From Sulfurovum sp. XGS-02 (GTDB taxonomy: Bacteria; Campylobacterota; Campylobacteria; Campylobacterales; Sulfurovaceae): a DNA stretch of 64,000 nucleotides. The stretch lies in assembly GCF_023213175.1 (NCBI RefSeq), contig NZ_CP093312.1, forward strand, positions 372,001 through 436,000. Direction: 5' to 3'. The position numbers were made by a program, and so were the translations under genes. The notes under the pieces were generated by a model, which saw only the letters and a list, made by a program, of their open reading frames with translations, was not told the origin of the DNA and made no database searches. Shown here one piece after another: positions 1 to 7,957 of this stretch. Positions within the stretch are counted from its first letter, which is position 1. Each line of letters opens with the position of its first letter.

Positions 1-366
1 CTCACTGAAGGCTGCCTGCATACTCTTTGCATCTTTGGGGGCACCGGCATAGGCGTAAAGGAAGTAGTTATCATCACTTTTATTGGCAAGTTCTATGAGG
101 ATATCGAGTTCTTTTTTGGGTATCTTTTTCTCGTGTTTGACCACGACTAGATTCGTACCGCCAAACAGGGAGGTTTGGGAGAGAAAATTCTTAGCCTGTT
201 CAAAGTCCCATTCGTCGTGGTAGAGCGTAAGCATACTCTCTTTTGCATTGGTCTTTTGGATATAGGTATCGATATAATGCTCTACGAGGTAGTCGTTTTC
301 ACCATAGAACAAGACGGCTTTGGGAAAAGCCTGCTTGAGTTTCTGGTCAAATTCTCTTTGGTACAT
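1..366 (-). CDS. holA: DNA polymerase III delta subunit (N-terminal part)
   Basis: This is the N-terminal 122 codons of a protein that runs off the left edge of the window. The translation begins MYQREFDQKLKQAFPKAVLF and continues with a YGENDYLVE segment and a YLYAYAG-type strand, which fits the AAA-like domain of epsilonproteobacterial HolA, the clamp-loader subunit that opens the beta sliding clamp. The start codon ATG (366-364) shares one base with the TGA stop of rnr (TGATG overlap), so the two genes are translationally coupled. The assignment rests on the N-terminal sequence and on the rnr-holA order I recall from Campylobacter. The clamp-binding and C-terminal domains are not visible. 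Confidence 0.7.
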   Translation of the reverse strand, partial: MYQREFDQKLKQAFPKAVLFYGENDYLVEHYIDTYIQKTNAKESMLTLYHDEWDFEQAKNFLSQTSLFGGTNLVVVKHEKKIPKKELDILIELANKSDDNYFLYAYAGAPKDAKSMQAAFSE

Positions 367-2336
367 CAGGCTAACTCCATAGCGTCTTTACTCAATTTTT
401 CAACAAATTCGACCATGATGATGGCTTGCGGGATATTGACTTCATTGATCTTGACTTTTATTTTATCAAAAAGCATCACATTGTCACCCCTGAGATGCAC
501 TGTGACCCCTTTTATCTCGCCTAAGAGCACTGCTTTGGCACTCTCTTCTACTTCAACGACTTCCGCTTCGAAGACCTCACCTAAGCGTGTGGCTGCCCAG
601 CGTGCAAATTTACGGTCCCTGAAGTCCCATTCTGCTTTGGTCGCATCCCTTTCAAGTTCACTGACTCTTGCACAGAGGGGTTCAATGTTCCTTAATAGAT
701 ACCCTGCCTCTTCGGGTTCATCACGAAGCTGTGTTTTGATAAGACGGTGGAGGATGAGGTCGGCATATCTACGTATGGGTGAGGTAAAGTGGCTGTAGTG
801 GCTAAAGCCCAGTCCAAAGTGTCCTACATTTTGCGCTGCGTAGCTTGCACGCCGTAACGATTTGATAACCATCGCATCCACTTCCGAGGCGAGGTTCATT
901 TTTGCGGCTTCTTTCTGTATGGCACGTATAAGAGAAGGGGCATCTTCATACTCTTCTACATAGAGACCGATGGCGGCAAGTTCCGTCAGTAACGCTTCCA
1001 TCTTGACAAGTTGCGGCGGTTCATGGATACGGAAGATACTGTCACCCTCTCCGGTAAAGCGTTTTGCAGCAGCCTGGTTGGCTAAAAGCATACACTCTTC
1101 TATGAGAGAGTGTGACGGCGTGCCTGTTTCTATCTCTGTACTGACCAATAAATGCGCTGCATCGATGGTGAGTTTTGTCTCTTCGGATCTAAAATCAAAG
1201 CCGTGTTTGAGCCGTTCGTTACGCAACCTGACAGTGATCTTCTGTAAAGGAAGCAGCCAGGTTAATATTTGGGCTACCGTATCTGTAACACCCTCTGTTC
1301 CATTTTCCAATATATCATCGATATTGTCATAATTAAAACGGTGTTTTGAGTGGATGATCGCTTCAAAGAACTCTTCTTCTAACGGTTTGAGTGTGGTCCT
1401 GTCCAGTGTGATCTTCGATACAAAGGCAAGTCTGTCGACCTTTGGTTTGAGTGAACAGATATTCTCACTGAGTTCACGAGGGAGCATAGGAAAAGATTTG
1501 TGCGGCAGATAGGTAGTGAAACCTCTTTTTTTTGCCTCTTTGTCGATGTAGGTAAAGAAAGGCACATAGTGGCTGACATCAGCAATGGCAACATAGAGGG
1601 TATAGGTTTCCATATCAAAATAGATGGCATCATCAAAATCTTTTGCCGTTACTGGGTCGATCGTACAGAAATCAAGATGGGTAAGATCCACACGGTCAGG
1701 ATGTTCCTCTTTGGTGACTTCTACTTCAACCTTGAGTGCATCTGTGACACACTCCGGCGGGAATTCATCTTCACGTTCATAAAGAGCCAGTGAGATCTTC
1801 TCATCGACCATAGGGTCATCCAGGGTTCCCACCACATCAAGCACCTTATCTGTATCGACATCTATTTTCAGTACTGTTCCCAGTTTGAACGCTTTGAGGT
1901 CCATCCCTTCCATGACAGCATGGGTAGGTAATCCTGTACGGATGTCAAGTATAAGGAAATTGTCTGATTCATCTCTGTGTGTATAGGCGATCGTAAAGAG
2001 ATGGGCTTTTTCTATAATAAGCTGTACTTTACCGCTGGCACGTCCGCGTCTGGCGATGATACGCTTGGCAACGACCGTATCTCCATGCTTTGCACCCCAA
2101 AGGTCATCAGGTTCTATGAGCAGGTCTCTTTGTTCCTTGAACTCTGCTTCCACATACCCTTTACCGTCGTTACCTATATAGAGCCTTCCCACACGATAGA
2201 TAGACTTCAGTTTCCAAAGACCATCCACCTCTTCTACGGCACCCAGTTGCTGGAGTGCCTGAAAACTGTTCTGGTCTTCTTGTTCGATATCTGAAATAAG
2301 ACATCCGTTGATAAGTTGTATGGCAAATGGGGACAT
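366..2336 (-). CDS. rnr: Ribonuclease R (RNB family exoribonuclease)
   Basis: This 656-residue 3'-5' exoribonuclease degrades structured RNA in the cytoplasm. The RNB catalytic core is clear: TIDP..AKDFDDA at about 225-237 supplies the metal-binding aspartates D227, D233, D235 and D236. The conserved HYSHFTSPIRRYADLI segment follows near residue 515. Cold-shock-like domains should occupy residues 40-190, and the last 75 residues resemble a diverged S1 domain. The length is shorter than E. coli RNase R (about 813) but close to that of Helicobacter. It is followed by holA with a one-base overlap. The gene reads away from htpX, separated by 68 bp. Confidence 0.93.
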   Translation of the reverse strand: MSPFAIQLINGCLISDIEQEDQNSFQALQQLGAVEEVDGLWKLKSIYRVGRLYIGNDGKGYVEAEFKEQRDLLIEPDDLWGAKHGDTVVAKRIIARRGRASGKVQLIIEKAHLFTIAYTHRDESDNFLILDIRTGLPTHAVMEGMDLKAFKLGTVLKIDVDTDKVLDVVGTLDDPMVDEKISLALYEREDEFPPECVTDALKVEVEVTKEEHPDRVDLTHLDFCTIDPVTAKDFDDAIYFDMETYTLYVAIADVSHYVPFFTYIDKEAKKRGFTTYLPHKSFPMLPRELSENICSLKPKVDRLAFVSKITLDRTTLKPLEEEFFEAIIHSKHRFNYDNIDDILENGTEGVTDTVAQILTWLLPLQKITVRLRNERLKHGFDFRSEETKLTIDAAHLLVSTEIETGTPSHSLIEECMLLANQAAAKRFTGEGDSIFRIHEPPQLVKMEALLTELAAIGLYVEEYEDAPSLIRAIQKEAAKMNLASEVDAMVIKSLRRASYAAQNVGHFGLGFSHYSHFTSPIRRYADLILHRLIKTQLRDEPEEAGYLLRNIEPLCARVSELERDATKAEWDFRDRKFARWAATRLGEVFEAEVVEVEESAKAVLLGEIKGVTVHLRGDNVMLFDKIKVKINEVNIPQAIIMVEFVEKLSKDAMELA

Positions 2337-2404
2337 GGTCAGAAACTCTCTTCATTGGTTTGTACAGTAAACAGTTGCGTTTATGTTAACTAAGAGTAAT
2401 TATA

Positions 2405-3235
2405 TTACTTTAACGCTTCAAGTCTGTCAATTCTATCTTGTGTGGTCGGGTGCGTTCTAAAAAGTCCGCTTAAACTCATGTTCTTACCTGTAAAAGGATT
2501 GATGATGAACATATGTGCTGTTTGAGGATCTGCATCATGCATACTGATACCTCTGGCGTAATTTTCCAGTTTTGCCAGACCTGTCTGCAGCCATTCTGGA
2601 TGTCCAGTCATCATGGCTGCCCCTTCATCGGCCATGAATTCACGGTTACGGCTTACAGCCATCTGTATGACTGTGGCAGCAAGCGGCATGATGATCATCA
2701 ATGCGATCATTACGATAGGGTTTGTAGGCCTGTCACGGTCTCCGCCAAAGAACATTCCAAAGTTCGCCAACATTGCGATCGCTCCTGATATAGTTGCAGC
2801 TACAGTTCCTATAAGCATATCGTAGTGTTTGATATGACTGAGTTCATGTGCGATAACCGCTTCCACTTCGTTCTCATCCAATAGATTTAAAAGTCCTTCA
2901 GTGACCGCAACAGCGGCATGCTCATAATTCCTTCCAGTAGCAAACGCATTAGGTTGCTGATCGGGAATGATGTAGATCGTAGGCATAGGGAGGCCTGTAC
3001 GTCTTGTTAACCTTTCTACGATCTCATAGAGCCCCGCAGCATTTGACCTGTCTACAGGTATAGCATGATAGTGATGTAGTATCTGCTTGTCACTGTAGTA
3101 GTACGCATAGAAATTCATTCCTCCTGCGATCAAGAAAGCGATGATCATTCCGGCTCTCCCACCGATCATTCCCCCAAACCATATAAACAGAAGGGTAAGC
3201 CCGATCATCAGGGCATAGGTTTTAAATTGTTCCAT
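2405..3235 (-). CDS. htpX: HtpX-type membrane zinc metalloprotease (M48)
   Basis: This 276-residue inner-membrane protease acts in quality control of membrane proteins. The M48 zinc motif HELSH lies at 130-134, and a downstream EFMADEGA segment provides the glutamate ligand. Hydrophobic segments at about 5-20 and 28-46 and a pair following the HELSH motif match the four-helix HtpX topology. Length and domain order are normal for the family. It reads in the same direction as rnr but is separated from it by 68 bp, so co-transcription is possible but not shown. Confidence 0.9.
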   Translation of the reverse strand: MEQFKTYALMIGLTLLFIWFGGMIGGRAGMIIAFLIAGGMNFYAYYYSDKQILHHYHAIPVDRSNAAGLYEIVERLTRRTGLPMPTIYIIPDQQPNAFATGRNYEHAAVAVTEGLLNLLDENEVEAVIAHELSHIKHYDMLIGTVAATISGAIAMLANFGMFFGGDRDRPTNPIVMIALMIIMPLAATVIQMAVSRNREFMADEGAAMMTGHPEWLQTGLAKLENYARGISMHDADPQTAHMFIINPFTGKNMSLSGLFRTHPTTQDRIDRLEALK

Positions 3236-3326
3236 TGTATGCTATCCTTGCAATAGTTATTTTTATTATTAATATACCATACAGATACAAACCGAAGGTA
3301 AATCATGCAATACGATATAATAAAAT

Positions 3327-3962
3327 ATGGTAAAAATATTGTATACGTTCATAGCAGCATCAGTAGCGGTTTTCGCCGGGTTTGAATCTCATATTTCGGA
3401 GATCACGCCTCAGATCAAAGCAAGAATGCTAAAGGGAAACTCCTGGAAAAAAGGCTGTCCCGTACCCTTGAAAGATCTGCGTTATATACGCATCAAACAT
3501 ATCGACTTTCATGGTGAGGAGCAGATGGGTGAGATCATCGTGCATAAAGAGGTTTCTGTTGAGGTGTCAGAGATATTTGAGTCACTCTACAAGATAGGGT
3601 ATCCTATCAGGAAAATGCGCCTGGTGAGTGACTATAAAGGCTCTGACTGGGACTCCATAGAGTCAGATAATACGTCAGCCTTTAACTGCCGGACCGCAAC
3701 CGGGAGCAAAGCATGGTCCAAACACTCTTACGGAAAAGCCATAGATATCAACCCCATTGAGAATCCTTATATTTCAAGAAAAGGGTATATCTCCCATAAA
3801 GCATCGGCACCCTATAGAAAAAGGGTACATCAAAACGCTACCTATGCCGATAGAGCAGTTTTACTCAAACACGATAAAGCGGTTGAAATATTTAAAAAAC
3901 AGGGTTGGCAGTGGGGCGGTGATTGGTCCGGCGTGAAAGACTATCAGCACTTTGCAAAGTAG
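3327..3962 (+). CDS. M15-family D-Ala-D-Ala peptidase-like protein (exported)
   Basis: This 211-residue protein has an N-terminal hydrophobic segment (about 3-18) that looks like a signal peptide or anchor. The M15 zinc-peptidase motif SKHSYGKAID occurs at 131-140, with H133 and D140 as expected zinc ligands, and a C-terminal WGGDWSGVKDYQHF segment supplies H208. Members of this family (VanY/YcdD/M15C type) cut peptidoglycan stem or cross-bridge peptides in the periplasm. It stands alone, divergent from htpX across 91 bp. The exact substrate cannot be read from the sequence. It could equally be an L-Ala-D-Glu or D-Ala-D-Ala peptidase. Confidence 0.8.
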   Translation: MVKILYTFIAASVAVFAGFESHISEITPQIKARMLKGNSWKKGCPVPLKDLRYIRIKHIDFHGEEQMGEIIVHKEVSVEVSEIFESLYKIGYPIRKMRLVSDYKGSDWDSIESDNTSAFNCRTATGSKAWSKHSYGKAIDINPIENPYISRKGYISHKASAPYRKRVHQNATYADRAVLLKHDKAVEIFKKQGWQWGGDWSGVKDYQHFAK

Positions 3963-4024
3963 CTTGTTGATATTTCCCTTATAAAATATGCTATATATCG
4001 CACATCTTATAAGATTTTGAGAAA

Positions 4025-4105
4025 AGTAACTTTTTGGACTTTGGACAAGATTAAAGGAAGTATACAGACAATGATGAATGATACACTTTAAATTAAAAAG
4101 TTACT
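4025..4105. repeat. 11-bp inverted repeat in the M15/kinase intergenic gap
   Basis: AGTAACTTTTT (4025-4035) is mirrored by AAAAAGTTACT (4095-4105) across a 59-base spacer. It lies in the convergent gap between the M15 peptidase gene and the kinase gene. The long loop and lack of a U-tract argue against an efficient intrinsic terminator. I can assign no function. Confidence 0.35.
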
Positions 4106-4202
4106 AGAAAACCAGAAGTATAAACAAAAAGGAGGACAAGATTCCTTCATAGTTTTCATATGATTAGTATAGTCTTAATTTAAACAACATTTTTCAATTC
4201 AC

Positions 4203-4223
4203 TGTATAAAAAATAACCATTTT
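4203..4223. repeat. 21-bp repeat, left copy (flanks kinase/cynS/focA module)
   Basis: This is an AT-rich 21-mer (tgtataaaaaataaccattt plus t). It matches the copy at 7670-7690 at 20 of 21 positions, the single difference being C versus T at position 15. It lies 4 bp beyond the kinase stop codon, and the second copy lies upstream of focA, so the pair brackets the whole three-gene module. Related agtata and gtcttaat words occur on the left side of both copies. Confidence 0.5.
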
Positions 4224-4227
4224 TATC

Positions 4228-5949
4228 TCATTGACTTAACAATACCACAATGATGATCGATAGCACTAAAGAGACCATCTTCCAGAAAAGTACGGGATTA
4301 CGTTCTAACAGAGGTGGCCTGGATTTATTTAAAAATGCTTTATTGGGATGTCGCAGGTCAAATAAAAATTCAGACAATTCTCCGTAGCGTTTGTATGGAT
4401 TGGGTTCCAATGCTTTTTTCAGTGTTTCATTGATCCACATGGGAACTTCATGCGTACTGGGATTTAAGTGCTTGTATTTCAGTTTTTTTTGCGCCTTTTT
4501 GGTTGTGGATTTAGCTACCTGTGTACCATAAGGAAGTGCGCCGGAGAGCATCTGATAGATGATCACTGCCAATGAAAAAAGATCAGACCTTTCTGTACCG
4601 ACCTCTCCAAGAAAATATTCCGGTGCAGAGTATTGTGCCGTTCCCAGTATATTCTCCTGCTCCATATAGGCATTGCTTTCTACGATCCCTTGTATCCTGG
4701 TGGAACCAAAATCGATGATCTTGACCGTCCCTGTAGAGTCGATCATGATATTATCAGGCCTTAGATCCTGATGTATCATCTCTTGGCGGTGAAGGGCAAG
4801 CAGCCCTCTGGCGATCTGTTCTGCAATTTCACGGACGGTCTCTATGGTGGGGTTTGGGTTATCGATCATCCACTGTGTCAGGGTCTGCCCATCAATAAAT
4901 TCTGTCACATTGTAAATATAATTGCGTTGACGCGTCTGCAGATAGGACTTTACCAGATGGGCATTGTTCATACGTATGGCGATCCACTCTTCAAGTAAAA
5001 ACCGTTCGAGATACGCTTTGTCTCCACTGAGATCAATGGAAGGCGTTTTGAGTACTACTGAAGTATCTGTCTCCGTATCCACAGCCAGGTAGACATGACT
5101 TCTATGGCTGGCACTCAGTTCACGGATGATCTTGTACCCGTCGAACATCATACGTGCTTCAAGCAGTGGGGGCAGGGGTTTTTCACTCAGTTGTTTCTGG
5201 ATCTCATTGGCATCTTTATCGGGCAGTGTCTCTACTTTGACAAGCTGAATGGTCAGATTGTCATCACTCTCCTTTTCATAGGCTGTCTCGATAATGCGTT
5301 TTGCCGCCGCATTCAGGTCACCGTTATATGCCTCTATGATACTGATCATAAGAGCAGAACTGACATATTCATAGACACCGTCTGTCATAAATAAAAAAAT
5401 ATCATCGACTTCCACGGGTAAGGTTTCATAATCGATCTTCAGATCCGAATCCACACCCAGGGCACGGCCAAGATAACTTTTTTCTTGTGTGATCCACATA
5501 CGGTGGTCTTCAGTCAACTGCTCCATCTTGTCATTTCTCAATCGATAGATACGTGCATCACCTACATGGAAAATATGGGCTGTGTTTGATCTGATCACCA
5601 TTGCACTGAAGGTACAGACATAGCCTTTATTGGCATCATAGCAGTATTGGCTTTGTCTAGTTTGCGCATAGAGCCAGGAGTTCGTCGCAGTGATCACACG
5701 TTGGGCAGACTTTTTCACGGACCAGGATTCAGGTGTGCTGAAATAATCCATTAAAAACGAGGTGACTGCTGTTTGACTCGCTGTTTGACTGACTTCACTG
5801 CTACTGATCCCATCAGCCAGAGCAATCGCTATGCCTTTGTTGGTCAACTGGGGTTCTTGGGGTACACAGATATCATGAAAATCCTGATTGACCTCTTTTC
5901 GTCCTTTATCGGAGTATTCTCCTATAGAGATTTTTAATTGTTTTTCCAT
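4228..5949 (-). CDS. Fused PP2C-type phosphatase / Ser-Thr protein kinase with C-terminal membrane anchor
   Basis: This 573-residue protein combines opposing activities. Residues 1-240 are a PPM/PP2C phosphatase: the ALADGIS motif gives D46 and G47, MTDG lies at 188-191, and DDN at 229-231 supplies metal ligands. Residues 270-530 form a Hanks-type kinase with VVLK (K301), catalytic loop HQDLRPDN (D395) and DFG at 413-415. A hydrophobic tail at about 553-571 should anchor it in the inner membrane facing the cytoplasm. The glycine-rich loop is atypical (LSASHRSHVY, no glycines), so ATP binding may be unusual. It is the last gene of a focA-cynS-kinase run. Fused kinase/phosphatases of this type are known beside nitrate transporter genes, so a role in controlling nitrogen uptake is a reasonable inference, not shown here. 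Confidence 0.88.
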   Translation of the reverse strand: MEKQLKISIGEYSDKGRKEVNQDFHDICVPQEPQLTNKGIAIALADGISSSEVSQTASQTAVTSFLMDYFSTPESWSVKKSAQRVITATNSWLYAQTRQSQYCYDANKGYVCTFSAMVIRSNTAHIFHVGDARIYRLRNDKMEQLTEDHRMWITQEKSYLGRALGVDSDLKIDYETLPVEVDDIFLFMTDGVYEYVSSALMISIIEAYNGDLNAAAKRIIETAYEKESDDNLTIQLVKVETLPDKDANEIQKQLSEKPLPPLLEARMMFDGYKIIRELSASHRSHVYLAVDTETDTSVVLKTPSIDLSGDKAYLERFLLEEWIAIRMNNAHLVKSYLQTRQRNYIYNVTEFIDGQTLTQWMIDNPNPTIETVREIAEQIARGLLALHRQEMIHQDLRPDNIMIDSTGTVKIIDFGSTRIQGIVESNAYMEQENILGTAQYSAPEYFLGEVGTERSDLFSLAVIIYQMLSGALPYGTQVAKSTTKKAQKKLKYKHLNPSTHEVPMWINETLKKALEPNPYKRYGELSEFLFDLRHPNKAFLNKSRPPLLERNPVLFWKMVSLVLSIIIVVLLSQ

Positions 5950-6075
5950 GGTGTTTCGTAACCTTACAGTGTCTAGATCTATACCCTGAGAGATAGGGCT
6001 TTAAAAGTATTTAATTAAAAGCTTTTGAGTGAGAAAACGCTCTTAATTCAAAACTTTTCGATCGTATCTCTTAGT

Positions 6076-6120
6076 GTAGCGAAAGATTAAGACCTGTCGG
6101 CATTAATCTTTGATCACTAC
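6076..6120 (-). terminator. Stem-loop between cynS and the kinase gene
   Basis: On the minus strand, directly after the cynS stop codon, a 9-bp perfect stem (6082-6090 with 6103-6111, 12-base loop) is extended by a further 6 pairs including one GU (6076-6081 with 6115-6120) around a 3-base bulge. No U-run follows it, so it may be an attenuator or an RNA-processing and stability element rather than a full terminator. It would let cynS and the kinase be expressed at different levels. Confidence 0.45.
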
Positions 6121-6121
6121 A

Positions 6122-6562
6122 CTACCATGATTTATAAGGCAGGAATTTACCATTCATGGTGATCACAACCCTGTCACCCAATGGATTCGCTTCTTTGTCT
6201 ATATCTAAAGAGAAATCAATGGCACTCATAATACCATCTCCGAACTTTTCACCCACGATCTCTTTGATCGTTTCACCATACACACCTACCACTTCATAGA
6301 GACGATAGACAAGAGGATCTTGAGGTATCGTAAAATCCCAGGTTTTGTTAGGATATTCCTGTAAAGTGATCGCAACCTCTTCATCTAAACCAAGTACTTC
6401 ACACAGTTTTTCTGCAGGCTCTTTTTTTAAGCTGTTCATTCCTAAACAGGCTGAAGTGAGGAAAGTTGCTGAGAGCCCAACTTTTTCAGCCAACGTTTCC
6501 CAGCTCATCTTGGCACTTTTTCTTGCCAGGACGATCGTTTCAGTCATTTCTATTTTTTTCAT
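6122..6562 (-). CDS. cynS: Cyanate hydratase (cyanase)
   Basis: This 146-residue enzyme converts cyanate and bicarbonate to ammonia and carbon dioxide. The N-terminal helical DNA-binding-like fold (about 1-75) and C-terminal catalytic domain are both complete. The catalytic triad of the family is present: R87 and E90 in YRLYEVVG, and S113 in MSAIDFS. All three are offset by exactly nine from the E. coli numbering 96/99/122. It lies 39 bp downstream of a formate/nitrite-type channel gene in the same direction, which suggests the channel may import nitrite, cyanate or a related anion as a nitrogen source. The length is normal. Confidence 0.95.
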   Translation of the reverse strand: MKKIEMTETIVLARKSAKMSWETLAEKVGLSATFLTSACLGMNSLKKEPAEKLCEVLGLDEEVAITLQEYPNKTWDFTIPQDPLVYRLYEVVGVYGETIKEIVGEKFGDGIMSAIDFSLDIDKEANPLGDRVVITMNGKFLPYKSW

Positions 6563-6601
6563 ATGTATCTATCCTTTTTGATCGCGTTTTTACACTTCAG
6601 C

Positions 6602-7450
6602 TTATGCAGCTGAAGCGTCCTTTGATTTGAATGAAGCATTGTTCAATTCACGTTTTGCTCCTGTTTTTACGTGTGTTGCATAAAGTGTCAGACCCGTAAA
6701 GAGAAGACCCCCTGTCAAGTTACCAAGTGCAACCGGAACCTCATTCCAAAGAAGGTAATCTACTACTGTAAAGTCACCACCCATGATCAAAGAGAATGGG
6801 AAAAGGAACATGTTAACGATCGAGTGTTCAAAGCCCATGAAGAAGAAGAGCATGATCGGCATCCACATAGCGATTGCTTTACCACTTACTGATGTAGAGA
6901 TCATTGCACCCACAACACCCATTGCTACCATCCAGTTACAAAGCATTCCACGGATGAATACAGTAAACCAACCACCAACACCGTGTGCCTGATAACCTAA
7001 TGTTCTTGCTTCACCTATACCTGCCACTTTTTGCGCAATTGCACCACCATCTGTATCAAAACCGTAGGTAAAGATGAATGCACTCATCACAGCAACCGTT
7101 AAGGCACCTGCAAGGTTACCAAGTCCTACCAGACCCCAGTTTCTGAGTATTTGACCTACAGTTACTCCCGGTCGTTTATCGATCCACGCCAGTGGCACCA
7201 ATACAAATACACCTGTCAATAGATCAAAGCTCATTAGATAGAGCATAATAAACCCGACAGGGAAGAATGCTGCACCGACAAGACCTGAACCTGTTTTCAT
7301 CGCAACAGTAATTGCAAATACAGCCGCTAGTGCTAAAATTGCTCCCGCCATGTAAGCACGGATCAGTGTATCTTTCGTAGACATATATACTTTTGATTCT
7401 CCAGAATCAACCATTTTTTTCACAAATTCTGTAGGTGCTAAATAAGACAT
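6602..7450 (-). CDS. Formate/nitrite transporter family channel
   Basis: This 282-residue inner-membrane protein belongs to the FNT family (FocA/NirC), which move small monovalent anions as pentamers. Six hydrophobic segments are visible from about residue 30 to 265, and the GMLCNWMV and NMFLFPFSLIMGGDF segments match FNT pore regions. The context with cyanase and a nitrogen-type kinase/phosphatase favours nitrite (NirC-like) or another nitrogen anion over formate, but sequence alone does not settle this. Transcription would start in the 507-bp gap to its right. Confidence 0.88.
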   Translation of the reverse strand: MSYLAPTEFVKKMVDSGESKVYMSTKDTLIRAYMAGAILALAAVFAITVAMKTGSGLVGAAFFPVGFIMLYLMSFDLLTGVFVLVPLAWIDKRPGVTVGQILRNWGLVGLGNLAGALTVAVMSAFIFTYGFDTDGGAIAQKVAGIGEARTLGYQAHGVGGWFTVFIRGMLCNWMVAMGVVGAMISTSVSGKAIAMWMPIMLFFFMGFEHSIVNMFLFPFSLIMGGDFTVVDYLLWNEVPVALGNLTGGLLFTGLTLYATHVKTGAKRELNNASFKSKDASAA

Positions 7451-7669
7451 GTTTCACTCCATGATTTGATTTGTAGTTTTGACATTTTTATTCCTTTCTT
7501 TAATTCATAATAGTGTTATAGGCAAAATGATCACTCTATAACCTAGTCACCTCTTGATGATATGGTTCATCATCGCTCCATTGTCCAGCAGTGTATAACA
7601 TTTATATCGGTTATATGTTTTGCTTATGAAAAGTATAATCAAGTTTTGTCTTAATAGTATCCACTTTAT

Positions 7670-7690
7670 TGTATAAAAAATAATCATTTT
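7670..7690. repeat. 21-bp repeat, right copy (flanks kinase/cynS/focA module)
   Basis: This is the partner of 4203-4223, matching 20 of 21 bases (tgtataaaaaataatcattt plus t). It lies about 220 bp upstream of the focA start. The sequence is AT-rich, so chance or shared promoter composition has to be considered. Its position at both outer edges of one functional module is what makes it notable. Confidence 0.5.
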
Positions 7691-7761
7691 ATGCTAAGAA
7701 GGATCTTGACGTAGAGAAAAACGTATAAATGCATCAATTATAGGTAGTTATAAAGGAAGAA

Positions 7762-7844
7762 TATAAAATAGCCGACAGACCGAAGCACTTGTGTTCATTG
7801 TCTTTGTGACGGAGGGGGGAAGAGATAGTAAGCAACAGTGGCTC
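7762..7844 (-). ncRNA. Possible small RNA with C-rich tract (third, weaker member)
   Basis: A minus-strand TATAAT (7856-7851), preceded upstream by gttaactg, would start an RNA near 7844. It would begin AGAGCCAC and carry a TCTTCCCCCCTCC tract about 35-45 bases after the -10 box. GGCTATTTTAT near 7765 could pair its GGCT with the 5' AGCC, giving a short closing stem with a U-rich tail. Promoter-to-C-tract spacing and the nearby gttaac word are shared with the two tandem units at 13.4-13.75 kb. The stem is only about 4 bp, so this is a weak call. The opposite strand shows its own terminator-like fold. Confidence 0.25.
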
Positions 7845-7930
7845 TATATCATTATACTGGGATGAGACCCAGTTAACAGTGTAGGGTGCCCGGATTTAGG
7901 ATAAATCCAATGCGCTAAAGAGCCTTTTTT
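7840..7930 (+). terminator. Plus-strand branched structure ending in six T
   Basis: GGCTCT (7840-7845) pairs with AGAGCC (7919-7924), enclosing two perfect 6-bp hairpins (ACTGGG/CCCAGT and GGATTT/AAATCC), and is followed directly by TTTTTT (7925-7930). That arrangement resembles the 3' end of a structured plus-strand transcript. A possible -10 (TATAAA, 7762-7767) lies about 70 bp upstream, so a short plus-strand RNA is conceivable. I did not recognise it as RNase P RNA, tmRNA, SRP RNA or 6S RNA. Confidence 0.35.
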
Positions 7931-7957
7931 AGAGTGTTATGCTTTCAGGAGCATCGG

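Larger units (their letters stand above)
7451..7957. other. 507-bp gap upstream of focA; structured, no open gene seen
   Basis: No coding region is apparent. The left part is the focA leader. A 21-bp repeat lies at 7670-7690. The right part is rich in secondary structure: ACTGGG/CCCAGT around 7857-7874 (six-base loop), GGATTT/AAATCC around 7892-7908, ATGCT/AGCAT around 7939-7954, and a long-range GGCTCT (7840-7845)/AGAGCC (7919-7924) pair followed by six T. A minus-strand TATAAT lies at 7851-7856. See the separate ncRNA entry. Confidence 0.6.

Noticed and set aside
175-798. 207-codon plus-strand open frame across the holA/rnr junction
   Set aside because: It lies opposite well-supported holA and rnr codons, has low-complexity Ser/Leu-rich sequence and no family features.
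7762-7930. RNase P RNA, tmRNA or 6S RNA
   Set aside because: Size and fold prompted the check, but none of the conserved cores of these RNAs could be found.
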